Source: Chamaea fasciata (Eukaryota > Chordata > Aves > Passeriformes > Sylviidae). From it: a stretch of 64,000 bases of DNA. The stretch spans positions 30,898,914 to 30,962,913 of the forward strand of contig JARCOQ010000009.1 in the NCBI GenBank assembly GCA_029207755.1, in the 5' to 3' direction. Shown piece after piece: positions 46,641-58,399 of the stretch (position 1 is its first letter; each line of letters starts with the position of its first letter). Position numbers and translations under genes: made by a program. The notes under the pieces are model-generated. The model did no database searches and was not told the origin of the DNA. It was given only the letters and a program-made list of their open reading frames with translations.

Positions 46641-49220
46641 CTTGGGGAAATGCTGAGAAGACCTGATATCTTCCCTTTGCTTTCTCTCCAAACAGCGTGT
46701 ATAGTGTAGGCATTTCATGGAACAGCTGGGCAACTCTCCTGCCCTAGCCACCCCAAAATCTGTGTCCCCCCTTGGCTAAAAGAGGTAGGACCAGTTACAC
46801 TGCAGCCTTGCCTCAGTCGGGGCAGTTTAAATGCTTTTGTGTGGAGCAGAGCCTGAGCTGGCGGTGTGACCCGTGCACTCAGTCCAGCTGTGCCAGTGTC
46901 TCATCATCATTCTGCGGGGTTTGCTGCCTTGGGCACAGCTCCATATCTGCTGGGCTCATGGGAGAGTTTCCAGGGCATGTCTGGTTCTGAGCAGGCCTGG
47001 TTGTGTTGGCTGTGGTGCCACGAGTGCACGGCTGGGGGGATGTCTGACCTGGCAGGAAACCTTCTCCTGATTTGAGGTCACGTGCAGCATTATTTAGAAA
47101 TATTCTGCTGAGCTCTCAGCAAGAGTCCCTCGTGGTCAGGGCTGAGGCTGGAGCTGAAGGCTGCTTATATCGGGATCAGCCTTTCCAGATGCAGCACTTG
47201 GCATTGTGCCTTTTTTCCTGGTGCTCTCCTGCAGGATCCTGCTGGCTTCGCTGGAGCACACAGAGCCAGCTAGGGTGGTGTGTGGGTAATGAGCTTTTCT
47301 AGAACCTCCAGCACCCGGGGGCAGGCACAGCTGGGAAGCTCTAGAGGAGCAAGCTCAGATATGACTTTTTATTTGGGTGGACATGCACCGGCTACTCTGC
47401 TTCACACTGCCCAGGGTGTTTCTGCAGGCTGGGGGAGCTGTGCTGGAGCCTCCCCCAGCCCTATTCCTTTGCATTTCCATTCCCTTTCCCCTCACACCAG
47501 TCCTTCAAGTTCTGTTTTCTCAGGAATATGTTCCCCTTAGGATGTTGTACCAAATACATTGCTACAGTTCCAATGAGGGGAGAGACATCACATCAGCTTT
47601 ATTTATTGCTGCCTCAGTGGAAATATTTTGAGAAGCTGTTGTGTTTGCTGGATGCCTGTGTGTCTTGGGCACTGCATTCCTCTCAGGTTTGCCAGTTCTT
47701 CACTGACCTGTGCATCTTTTACCATGGTCTTTGCTTCCAAAACTCTGTGTGAATGGGATTCAGGCATTCAAACATAGCCACTCAATTTTTTTCACCCTTT
47801 TTTTCCCAACTAAAAAGGGTATTTCCTATGCTGTGACCAATTATATCATTCATGTCTTGAAACACTTGAATGTCCTGAAGCTGCAGGATATGCAATGGGA
47901 ATGGTGTAACCTTCTGAAGCTGTGGCAAATTTGGCTCTGCCACTTCCAACACCTTGAATTTGTTCATTTTTTTCTTCCCTGGAATGGTTGCCCTCTACCA
48001 CCTGTGTACCCTCAATTTCTGGCTTAAGAAGTGTACATACTTCATAAGGATTCCCCCCAGTTTTTGGGGAATTCTGTTTTTGAGACTCTGCTTTTCCCTC
48101 TTCTGCCACACGGCTCCATTCCTCCTCTGGCTGGAATATTTGGCAGAGTAAGGAAACGAGAGCTCAGCTCTGTGTCTGCTGCTCTTCAGGCTTAACAGCT
48201 CCTTTTGCTCCCACCTCAGCCTTTTGCTGCAGGCCATGGTGACACCCTTCCCTTCAGACCAAGGAGGAGGGGAGGGAAGCCAATGTCTCCTGGTGGTAAC
48301 ACCACAGAAGTGTAGGAGTGTTTTGGTACACGTTCCTCCCCCTGGACTATTATATGGCTATCACCACTTATTTTCATTTTGCTCCGGGGGATTGCATCTA
48401 ATGAGAGAAGGAGGAATTGAAATTTTAAAAGCAAATGTACATGAAAATGACTTTTGTTTCCCCCATGCTACTGGGAGCTGTGTATGGAGAACAATGCTGG
48501 CAGCTCAACAATTTTGGGGAGAATCTGAATTTAAAAAGCTCTTCCCTGACAGCTGCGTCCAAATGCAGGCTTTCCTCACTGCTCTAGGCTGGCAATTCCA
48601 GCCTGGCAAATAGGACAGATTGAGGAATCCAGCAGCCACAGATCCCTCCTCTTTAAATTATGTTACCGGTTAGCAGCAGGGTTACCTGGACACTTCTCAG
48701 CTTTTCTCAGTTATTGCTTCCAAGAGCTGAGCATTTTTACAGCCTTTTAATTTTCTCCATATTTTCAAAACCCCGAAGAAGCACCGATGAGAAGGACCAT
48801 TAACACCTCGGCTCTGGACTAATGAGGAGCGGAACTTGTGTGCTGGAGGTATCGATTTCCTTAGCTCCGGTTGTGTTTCTCCCTTGAATCCTTTGTGCTC
48901 TCCCTTCAGCTGTGCCGGCTGTTTACTCACAGAACGCCCGAGTGAGGAGAAGATGAACTGCCGGGATTCTGCTGCTCAGGCATTGATGCATTGCCTCTCT
49001 CTATGTGTTCTTTAAATGCCAGAAATTCCCCTGCTTTTCATTGGAACATCTTTTTTTAATCTCTTCTTTCACCCATGAAGAAAATGAAGAGCTGAGTTCA
49101 ACAGTTCTCCTTTTCTTCCCCCCAAAGGTGTTTCTTTCCCTTCAGTGGCACCTTTCTGGTATGTTCCATCTCTGAGAAAACAGGCAGAATTTATCCCATG
49201 TTTGTGTATGAGGATAAATT

Positions 49221-49257
49221 TCCTTTTTTCTTTTTTTTTTTTTTCTTTTTTTTTTTT
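49221..49257. repeat. Interrupted poly-T tract
   Basis: Mostly T with three single or paired C interruptions over about 37 bases. This is a simple low-complexity pyrimidine tract. Confidence 0.85.
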
Positions 49258-49672
49258 AAATCAAGCAGTTTCATGTGGGTACTTCATTGGGATTTCTGGA
49301 TTTTAAAACAGTCATGAATTTGTCCTGACCTTCATTTTATCTGTGTGACATTAGGAAAACAAAAAGATATAAATTAACAGTAACAGTGAATAATGCTGTC
49401 TAAATTGAAGAATAAAGTGGAAGAGGATAAACCATCAGTAAATGCACTGGTAAAATGCCCTGAAATAGGCTGCTTGCCTTCTTTTTTTTGATGCATTGCC
49501 TTTTCTGAGCTCAGACGAATACTTATTCCTTAAAAGCAATTTCAGATTCATTTATCCTTGCAGGATATAACTTTACCCTTAACGTCTCTTGTGACTAAAA
49601 TATTGTTTTGGAGGAAAAATGTATATAAAAAAATAACCTTAAATTTAAACTTTTTGCTGCTGCATTGTGTGT

Positions 49673-49718
49673 TTTTTTGGTTTTTTTTTTTTTTTTTTTA
49701 AATGTTTTTTTTTTTTTT
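49673..49718. repeat. Double poly-T tract ending in AG
   Basis: A T19 run at 49,681-49,699, preceded by T-rich sequence, is followed after AAATG by a T14 run at 49,705-49,718, and then AG. The final part resembles a 3' splice site (long pyrimidine tract plus AG), but the sequence after it is not a convincing exon. Confidence 0.85.
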
Positions 49719-50154
49719 AGGTAGGAATTGGAGCAGAATAGTTTTATGATGTCTGTGCTAAAGCAGAATCAGCTTCTCCCTCTGTCTCTGTTCCCAGTTC
49801 CAGCACTGGGTGGTTTTGATGCCTTTCTTACATTGTATGTGAAATCCAAATGATGTTCAAGCCTCTCTTTCCACATCAACCTGTTCCCAAAGCACATTCT
49901 TGTCTTAATACTGGGTTAGAGGACAGATTCTGGAGAAACTCTGCAGAAAATAGTGTAAATCCTGCAAGGCCCACTTTGGTTTGACTTGTCAGTCATGTTT
50001 TCTACATCATTTATTCAAAGGCATGCTTTAATTGCAGGCTAAATGTTTTTTAAATAAACTAATTCTTAGGATTGCATTTACTTTTTTCCCCAAGTTGTGT
50101 TGGTATAGTTTATACAAAACTCTGGGTGCTGGTAGAGTACAGTGTTTTGAACTT

Positions 50155-50173
50155 AAAAAAAAAAAAAAAAAAA
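50155..50173. repeat. Poly-A tract (19 A)
   Basis: Nineteen A residues lie about 60 bases before a CR1 remnant. The CR1 end does not carry a poly(A) tail, so the tract is probably unrelated. Confidence 0.88.
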
Positions 50174-50230
50174 TCCTGGTCTTTGACAATGAAATAATTA
50201 GAAATTATCCAAAGTTGCTGAGGTTGGTCT

Positions 50231-50322
50231 ATGGAAGGTGTCCCTGGCCCTGGGAAGGGTGGGACAGGATGGGCTGTTAAAGTCCCTTCCCACCCAAACC
50301 ATTTGAGGGTTCTATAAAAATA
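50231..50322 (+). mobile_element. CR1 LINE 3' terminal fragment, plus strand
   Basis: About 90 bases of a type B CR1 end: ATGGAAGGTGTCCCTGGCCC, then TCCCTTCCCACCCAAACCAT and a degraded terminal TTCTATAA. Very strongly 5'-truncated. Confidence 0.85.
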
Positions 50323-50818
50323 GGCTTTTTAAAGAAGTGGCCTATTACTGGTGAGTTCTCTCCTTACTGATCTCTCTATTTCAGGATGTTCCTTTGCAAA
50401 ATAATTGGGAAGAGACTTGTTTCTCCATGCTAGGTGTGGGACACTTCCACCTTCTTAGGTGGTTCAGAGAAAGAGGGAAAAATGATGCTGCCAAGTGTTA
50501 GGAGGGACCACAGCTCAGGGAAACGTAATGTAGCGACAAAGAAATTAAGTACAGCTTCAGAAAGTCAAATATCTTGTTAAGTCTGGGCAGAAATCAATAA
50601 GAGCTTTTGAGAATGGTGGTATTGAGCATTCTATTTTGAGAAATACTTGTGTCTCTGGACAACTAGAGCAAACAGCTACAGCAGGGATGCAGATGAATTT
50701 TGCAGTGACTTTTTCTAGCTGTGCGCATTGGGAAGTCAGGGATGTCTATCCTGCTGTGCTTCTTGAGCTGTGCTGGGATTTCCAGGCACCTCTTGGCACC
50801 TCGGCTGGGCAGTTTTGG

Positions 50819-51082
50819 GTGATCTCTGCAACTGCCTGTGGTGAGATGGGGTCAGGCTCTTCTGTTGTGTCTTGTAAAAGGATGAGAGGAAATGGCTTTA
50901 GGGGGGGATACAACAGGAGATGTTCTGATCAAATACTGGGGGGGGGGGGAAAAAGAACACTAGAAGAGAGCGGTCAGGCACTGGAATGAGTTGCCCAGGG
51001 TGTTGGTGGAGTCATGGTTCAAGAGATGTCTGGATGTGGCCCTTGGGGGTGTGATTTGGGAGTGATGGTGGTGGTGCTGGGG
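50819..51082 (+). mobile_element. Old CR1 LINE 3' fragment, plus strand
   Basis: A diverged CR1 remnant of a third 3' UTR type (type C here). Recognisable blocks are GAGATGGGGTCAGGCTCTTC near 50,843-50,862, ATGAGAGGAAATGGC near 50,881, and the GGAATGAGTTGCCCAGGGTG segment near 50,985. It contains a G12 run at 50,938-50,949 and ends before the terminal octamer, near 51,082. The divergence suggests an older insertion than type A or B. Confidence 0.82.
50938..50949. repeat. Poly-G run (12 G) inside a CR1 remnant
   Basis: Twelve consecutive G residues within the degraded CR1 copy, probably grown by slippage after insertion. Confidence 0.9.
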
Positions 51083-52767
51083 AGAGGGTTTGTGACCTTA
51101 TGGGTCTCTTCCCCCCTTGGTGAGTCTGCCAAGAGCCCTGTCTGTGGGGCTGTGCTCACCCTGAGCCTCGTGGGGACTTGTCCCCAGCTCCCCAAGCAGG
51201 TCCCTGCAGCTCCCAGGACTATCAGCCTGCAGGGTCTCGCTGCCCTCCCCCGCCCCATTAGCTGTGCTCTCCTGTTACAGAGCAGTAAACGATCCTGGTT
51301 TTTCCATTTTCATTAAGGCTCAGGTGTGACGTCAGGTTTGACGTGGCCCTGGTTGAGAAACGTTTTGTTTGACCCACTGGAAGTGCTGATTCTGAACTGT
51401 TCTCCAGCTCTCTCCTGTACCTACTCTGTCTGGGGGTTTGGCCAGTGCTGCTCTAAGTGGAGACCAGGAGGAAATCCTGCATATTCCCAGTGCTGTGATT
51501 ACCCACAACTGATGGTTTTGCGGTTTGATGCAGTGGCAGCTCCTCTCTGTGTGCAGGCCCTGTCTTCTTGGAAAGAATTTCTCCAGGCTGCAGGAGGGCA
51601 AGTAGGTGATTTGAATTTTTGGGGTCTCAGTTATGCTCTGTGCCCTTTGAGGGAGGAATATCTACATGTCTGCAGCAATGAAACTTGTACTGGGAAATAA
51701 GAGCAAATTGTGCTGAAGTCAACTGAAATAGGAGTTAGACTTGGTGCCAAATTGCAAACTGTGGGCCTCTCAATCATTCCTCTGCAGAGAGCAGCCTATA
51801 ACAAAGATTACTTTGCTGCAAGACCCACAGAAAAAAATATCTGTTCTCTTGCACTTATATCAGTTAATGATACAAATCTGCTGATGGCTGGGAGTATTTG
51901 TTTGCTGTGAAAAGAACCTGCTTATGTTGCACTGAGCATCGCAGCTGACTAGTAGGTACCAGGGTTGTGTATTAGGGATGTAAATGATCCTGGGACATGC
52001 ATTGTTGACACGTCCCAGTTCCAGGAGCACGGCAATGTTTCCTGTGGGCTTCCAGGTGTGTTGGGAAGAGTTTGATTCTGAACTCGTGGGTTTGCATTGC
52101 CAGACCAGGTAAGACACTGGAGGGCACTGGGAGAGCCTGGGGGCTGTGGCAGGGGAACCAGCTGTACCCCAGGGCAGAAACCTCAGAGCTCAGGAGTGTT
52201 TGAAGATGTGGTTTCACTCAGCTTTTCCCACTGTGGCAGCAGGCCCTGTACCTGGCTGCCTTTTCAGTGTGGAGGGCAGAACTGTTGCATTAGCTGTGCT
52301 TTTCTTGTTTTCCTCCCACTGGGGGGAAAGACATGTTTTCAAATGAGCAGGTGTATATTTTCATAAGCCCCAAGCATTCCTTTGTGGATGAAAGAGTTGT
52401 AAAACATCTGAAAGCTATTTTCTTTGACATGAGCTTCTCTGTTTAAAGGATGTGGGGAATAGTTTCTTATTCGGGTTGAAGCAGATGAAATTGTTACGAT
52501 GTTCTGATGAAATGGACTGTATGAAATGGATATTTGGACCTTTCTAAATAAGATGCTTTTGGAATGTGTTTGGAGCTGTGAACTGACTCAGACTGAACTA
52601 GAGGGAAACAAGTACACAGGAATACCTATGAGAAAGAAAGGAGAATTTCCTACAATATGCTGGCAAATGCGTGTTAGCGTTGAGCAGAGTGCGTCTAAAG
52701 GGAGTTGGCCCTTTGATTTTGGGGTGAGGAATGTGTTGTTTGGTGGTGGGTTGTGAGAAGTGGCATT
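51083..52767. other. Non-coding stretch
   Basis: No gene or element recognised. A plus-strand open frame of 124 codons (51,326-51,700) and overlapping minus-strand frames show no family features. Confidence 0.5.
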
Positions 52768-52904
52768 GTGGAGTCCTCATCCCTGGAAGTGTTCAAAAAA
52801 CATATGGAGGTGGCACTTGAGAACAGGGTGGGGGTGCTGGTTGATCTTCAAGGTTGGACTTAATCATCCTAAAAGGTCTTTTCAAACCTTAATGATTTGA
52901 TGGT
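52768..52904 (+). mobile_element. CR1 LINE 3' terminal fragment, plus strand
   Basis: About 137 bases from the end of an older CR1 type. It reads GGAGTCCTCATCCCTGGAAG, then GGTTGATCTTCAAGGTTGGAC, then AAAAGGTCTTTTCAAACCTTAATGATTTGATGG in pieces up to about 52,904. It is diverged but in the expected order. Confidence 0.82.
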
Positions 52905-53849
52905 TGTGTGGTGTTGCTATTAAGAATTATGTAAATTAACAATGCTGGTAAATGGTTGAGCTGTTTACTGGGTGGGTAGCACCTCCCTTCAGAGGGAAGT
53001 GTTCTTAAAATTGGATTGATTGGAATCTGTGCAGTGTTTGGGTGGAGTGAGGCAGAACACATAACATCTGATATATTCTAGGCTGATTCTGTTTTATAGA
53101 TAAATCCTGGCTAGATAAATTGTTGTTAAATTGTTGATCCACCAGGTGTAATGTTTGCCATGCCAGAAGTTGATGCCATATTTTATTTATTTCTCCTTGC
53201 TGTTGCTCCCTGCTGCCCCTGAAGTTTTCATCCCTGAGGGGGTGTTGCTGCTAGGGCATGAATGTGACAGAACTCAGGCGTTCCACAAAAAATTTGGGAA
53301 GCCTGATAGCCTTAATTAGCATAGAGACCATATGCTTCCAGTCTGGGGGTCCCGTCCAGAGAATGGGAAGTGGCTGATCTTGAGCAGAAGAGGGGGATCA
53401 GTCTGAGGAGCTGGCAGAGGGGTTGAAATTCACAGTTTGCAGAGCATCTTGGCCCAGCCTGCTGTGTGCTGTTCAGCTTCCTTGGCTGCTCAGCGTGGAA
53501 CACCAAGCCTGGAGTCTGGATCACCGGGGGCAGCCACCCACCTGTGCTCATCCACCCACATGGGATGGGGCCTTGTGACGCTGTTTTGTCTCTTGCCTCC
53601 ACGAGGGCCCCTGAGAACGTGCATTTGTGAACACCCAGTGTGTCACGCACCCCTTTCCCCTGTGGAAGGGGGCATTTTATTGGTGTTTTTTGTCCAAGGC
53701 ATTGGTACTTGTTGTCTGCCACGGAACAGAGGGACAGAAGGTGTGTTCAAGCAGTTCTGTGTGTTTCCCAAGGTCCAGCCCCGGGGTCTGGGGTCAGGCC
53801 AAATCACAGCTCTGTCACTTGAGAGACCAGAGGCCATTGCATGCAGAAG
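52905..53849. other. Non-coding stretch
   Basis: No exon or element recognised. Open frames of 130-160 codons overlap on both strands at 53,312-53,928 and run partly into the following CR1 copy. I see no protein family in them. Confidence 0.5.
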
Positions 53850-54425
53850 GATGATTGCTGGCCTGCATCAAAAGAAGTGTGAGCAGCAGCTCGAGGGAGT
53901 TGATTCTGCCCCTCTACTCTGCTCTTGACACCACACACGGAGCTCTGCATCCAATTCTGGGGTTCCCAGCACAGAAAGGACATGAAACTACTGCAATGTG
54001 TACAGAGGAGGACACAGAGATGCTCCCAGGGCTGGAGCCCCTCTGCCCTGGAGCCAGGCTGGGAGAGCTGGGGGTGTTCACCTGGAGAAGAGAAGGCTCC
54101 AGGGAGAGCTCAGAGCCCCTGCCAGGGCCTAAAGGGGCTCCAGGAGAGCTGCAGAGGAACTGGGGACAAGGGATGGAGGGACAGGACACAGGGATAGATG
54201 GGATATTGGGCAGGAATTGCTCCCTGTGAGGGTGGGCAGGCCCTGGCGCAGGGTGCCCAGAGCAGCTGTGGCTGCCCCTGGACCCCTGGAAATGTCCAAG
54301 GCCAGGTTGGACTTTAGGGCTTGGAGCAGCCTGGGATAGTGGAAGGCGTCCCTAACCCTGGCAGAGGTGACACTTAATGGGCTTTAAGGTCCCTTCCATC
54401 CCAAACTATCCTGGGATTCTATTCC
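53850..54425 (+). mobile_element. CR1 LINE 3' fragment, type B, plus strand
   Basis: It starts within the end of the reverse-transcriptase ORF. The plus frame near 53,855-53,925 reads LACIKRSVSSSSRELILPLY, a characteristic late segment of CR1 ORF2. Degraded ORF sequence and a type B 3' UTR follow, ending near 54,425 with TATCCTGGGATTCTATTCC. Most of it is closely similar to the copy at 17.15-17.65 kb. Frameshifts and stops make it inactive. Confidence 0.92.
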
Positions 54426-55624
54426 TTTCCCCTGGTGCAGAGTATTTCCCATAGTGCTGGTGGCCTGACACTTGTCAGACACAGTGTCACGACCTCTGTG
54501 TGCTTTGGGGGACATGGTGTGTACAGGCATGTTTGTCCAGCTCCCCCGGCACGGGCTGTTATCCGGGGACAAGGAATGAATGAGTGCAGCCCTCTGTGCA
54601 GGGCTGGCTCTTCAGCACTTGGGGGGAAGAGCTGCTCCAGGCCTTGCTCTGCTTGTGTCGCTGAGTTATGGTGGCTGCAGAACCTGGGCAGTGCTTCACT
54701 GAGAGCAACTTTCCTTTTTGTAAAGAAAAAAATATCTATATGAAAAGCAGTTCTGATCGTGCTTCGAAACACCTGGCTTTTGTTGTTTCACTTTGTGCCC
54801 AAACTTACATATTCTGCATGAATTAGGGCAGGGAAGCAGTGCAGTACAGCTGTAGGTGAAGCCACCGTGCAGCTCCAGGTGTTCTTCATACCTTGTTACT
54901 CCTTAACGTGGGGAGGGGAGACAACCCTGTTCTAATGGTTGAGCCTGCTAAGAATCCCAACTGCATCAGTGCTGTTCAATCACTCACTGAAATCAGGCTG
55001 AAGGCTGGACAGCAGTGGTTAAATTTATCATAGAAGGCTTTCCCAGGCAGTGTGTATCACAGCACACCTGGGCAGTCATACCTGTGCTCTGGGGCCTTGT
55101 TTGAGGAACAGGATGGTCCTGGAGGTGAAGCTTTGCTGTTGCAGTCCAACATGCAGCCCTCTCACATTTTACATCTTTTCCCTTTGCAACAGCACTGAAA
55201 CAGAAGGTGGGATGACTAAAGAAGTAAATTAAGGTGTGTGTAACTGAGCTGGGTGCTGGGGAATTAATGAATGTCCTGGGAATGATGGAGGGCTGTCCTA
55301 AAGGAGGAGAGGTTAGGTTTGTCTGAAGTGTTCAATCACTGTTGGAACAGCAAAATGTGACTTGAAGGGAGCTGTGATGGTACCTCCCTCACTTGGGGAT
55401 GAGGTACAGGAACCAGAGGGACTGGCTGGGCTCTCACCAGCAGCTTCAAGCTGGGTGCAAAGAGTTCATCGAAATTCTTTTCTGACTCTTGATCCAGATG
55501 TGATGTGGTCTTACATATGGCACAGATCCCTCCTGTGCAAGCTGAGAGCTGCAGGGTTGCACTTTTTCTGTGAAGGCTCAGTACGTTTTTTTTCTTAATT
55601 TGTTGTGTCAGAGGCACTGATTTA
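54426..55624. other. Non-coding stretch
   Basis: No gene or mobile element recognised; only short overlapping open frames. Confidence 0.5.
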
Positions 55625-55765
55625 ATGGAATTGTGGACTGATATGGGTTGTAGGAGACCTTAAAGGTCTTCTCATTGCAACCTCTCTGCTGTGGGCAAGG
55701 ACCAGTTTGCTCAGAGCCCTATCCAGCCTGGAAAAAGTGATTCTGGAGGTCTGAAGGGTTGCAGA
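55625..55765 (-). mobile_element. Old CR1 LINE 3' fragment, minus strand
   Basis: Reverse-oriented CR1 end with diverged but ordered blocks on the plus strand: GGAATTGTGGACTGATATGG, GGAGACCTTAAAGGTCTTCTC, GCTGTGGGCAAGGACCAGTT and CTCAGAGCCCTATCCAGCC. The similarity fades after about 55,765. Confidence 0.75.
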
Positions 55766-57837
55766 TTCCTCCTAGAACATGGCTGGGTGTTTCAATCCCA
55801 GATGGTTTGGTTGCCTGCACGTGCTCATGTGCAGAAGACAAGAAGAGGTGCTGCACCTGCTGGTGTAATATCCCAGGTGTTTTGTGGGAGGCAGCAGCAA
55901 TAGCTGTCATTGGTTTCTACCTACACCGTTTTAGTTGGGAATTATGTTCCAAGACAGCATTACTTAGAATCCTCTCCAGAGGAGGCACAATGTTAAGCAA
56001 ACCAGCAAAACCCCACCATAAACCAGCTGTCTTCGGTCCATGTGTGTTGGATCATTGGAATGTCCTGGGAGGCGAACCCTGCACTGCTCAGGAGTTTGCC
56101 TGGCTGAGAGCTCTGCTGCTTTGCGTGTGTGGGGGGAGATGAATTGGCAGAGACAATAAAATAAATAAACTCTGCCAGGCTGGTGGGTCTAGGGACATCC
56201 CATTCCATAATTCTGTCCAGCAGTTTGATTATTCTTCCCCCCACTTGCTCTCCTCCAGGGAGAAGCATCTCTTCTCTTCTTGCTTGGTTTTATTCCCTTT
56301 GTCTCAAGTTTTATTCCTCAGAAAGCTCTTTTCAAAAGCTGCTCTCACCCCTGCAGTGATTATGTAAATATCTGTATTTTATATCTCTGTATAGATACAT
56401 GCACTGTCATGCTGCATTTGGATGGTCCATGACCTTGCAATTTGAAAACTTGTTCACTTTCTTGTGGAGATTTTTTCAATTAGGCAGTAATCTTAACTGT
56501 CTTAATTTGAAAGGAGATTTTTCTCCATCAGCATAATATTTCACATACATGTTCGTGAGGCAAAGATTTCTTATATTTGTGCAGGCAATCTACTTTCTGT
56601 CTACGAATAATAGTGAGAACTACACTTTAAACCCCACTTTCTTTGTGTTTCATATTGTTCTTGCTACTGCTTCTTCGTTTCAGTGTCTTTATGAATAAAG
56701 GTAACATTAATGTCAAAATGTTGTTGGGGAAACTGTTGTATCTTCTGTGATTCAAGATTTGTGCAAGACAATCCCTTCTTTGCTACGGGGAACAGTTTTA
56801 TGAGATTATGCAGTGTGGGGAATTTGATTTATCTGCTTTAGAGTGTGCAGATAGGAGTAAAGCCTGGGCCTGGAGCTCTTAGGAATAAGAAAACTAAGAT
56901 GTGTGTGCTGAGCTCAGCTCATGGTTTGCTGGTTTGAGCATCTTGGGGGGTGATCCCTCTCTCCATCTCTGTTCTCTCCTTGATAAACGATGGCTGCAGC
57001 AGTATCTTTGTGACACAGCCACTGGTTTTAAATTATGGCTTGATAGACACAAATTAACAGCATAAAGGTCTTGAGCCTGTTCCCTTTATAGCTTTCTGGT
57101 GTTGATTTGGTAATTGCAAACTGCAGTTAAAAAAACTGACCAACTTGACATGGAGGAAATTGATTCAGAACTTCAATCTCGTGCCTCCATGCACTGTTAA
57201 CTTTGCTCTTCAGCTCCTGGGTGAGACAATCTCATCTCCAGGCTCCCAGGCAGAGCTGCTGAGGAGGGGAAAAGCACTGCGCAGGGGATCCTCAGTGCAG
57301 CCAGAGCAGGAATGGTCCTGCCACACCATGGGTGTGCTTTGGCATCAAAATCACCCCTTCAGCCACAGGCGTGTGTATCTCTTCCCAAGAGAATTCTCAT
57401 CTGTATGACTACTTGCATTTTTGGAAATCACAGCATGACTGGCAAGTGACAAAGATGTTAGACCTCATGGGCTTTCTTGGGGCTAGGGATGAGCCAGTGG
57501 GTGTGGTTCATGTTTGTGTTGGTAGTTTAGGACCTGGGGTCTCAACAGAGTGGGATTGGGGCTTCAGTAGTAGTGTCCACTGAAACACTCGCTGTGCTGT
57601 GCACAGGACAAGGAAAGAGAAGAGCAGTGGTTGAAAAATGATATAAGGTGATGAGAAATGGGGAAAATGTCTGAAACAGAGGGCACCTGCATGGCAGGTT
57701 TAGATGATTTTGTCACTGCTTAAAGAAGAAATGGTGGTGAAGCGTAAAAGAAGAAATGGTGGGAAGTGTCTGAAAGTGTGTAACCCAAAGTTACAGAATC
57801 AGGAGGTTTGGAAAAAAACCCTTCAAGATTATCACCT
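55766..57837. other. Non-coding stretch
   Basis: About 2 kb with no supported gene. A 127-codon plus frame at 55,759-56,142 has no recognisable domain. A near-perfect short duplication lies at 57,721-57,762. Confidence 0.5.
57721..57762. repeat. Near-perfect short direct duplication
   Basis: The block TAAAGAAGAAATGGTGG at 57,721-57,737 recurs at 57,745-57,762 with one extra A, spaced by seven bases. This is consistent with a small local duplication of about 24 bases. Confidence 0.85.
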
Positions 57838-57925
57838 CAGGACCATTCCTAAACCATGTTCCCAAAAGCCACATCCAGACACTTCTCACACCCTCCCAGA
57901 TGCAGTGGCAAGACTGAGGTGGTTT
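57838..57925 (-). mobile_element. Possible old CR1 LINE 3' UTR remnant, minus strand
   Basis: The plus strand shows TAAACCATGTTCCCAAAAGCC and then CACATCCAGACACTTCTCAC and CCTCCCAGATGCAGTGGC. These match in order the antisense of the older CR1 3' UTR type, but with high divergence. The element is short and the call is tentative. Confidence 0.45.
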
Positions 57926-58399
57926 AAAGCTTCATCCAGCAGAAGAAAATCTGGCAGATGTTGTAAAACTCAGAGGAAACACTGAAATTTGAACAGAAGT
58001 GTTGTCTGGTTGAAGAGGGTATGATGGAATGTGCACAGGGACAGGTGAGACCTCAGTCTAAGAAAGGAGTGAGGAGCCTTAAATGCTCCAGCTGCTACCA
58101 GGAGTAGCTTCCTGGGGAGCCCCCCAGGAGCCGCAGCTCTGAGAAGGGCTGGGACTGTGATTCCTGTAGTTGCTGCCAGAGCCCTGCTTGCATTGACCAT
58201 CCTGTACTTGTTTGTAGGAGTTGGAGCCAAGAATCTGAGGCAGCTGGGCTTGGCACTCAAAAGGGGAGCACTAACATAAGGGAGAGGCAATTGAGGGATG
58301 AGAAATGGCTCTTGGAGTAGTTCAGGACTGTTGGATGACAGCACAGAGCCAAGGGCCTCGTGTCAATAGTGGGCCAGCTGGGTAAAGCTAATAAGGCCT

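Larger units (their letters stand above)
46641..50230. other. Non-coding stretch with T-rich tracts and a possible conserved block
   Basis: No gene recognised. Points of note are the locally CpG-containing block at 48,700-49,080, interrupted poly-T tracts at 49,221-49,257 and 49,673-49,718, and an A19 run at 50,155-50,173. Open frames reach 129 codons with no recognisable similarity. Confidence 0.5.
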
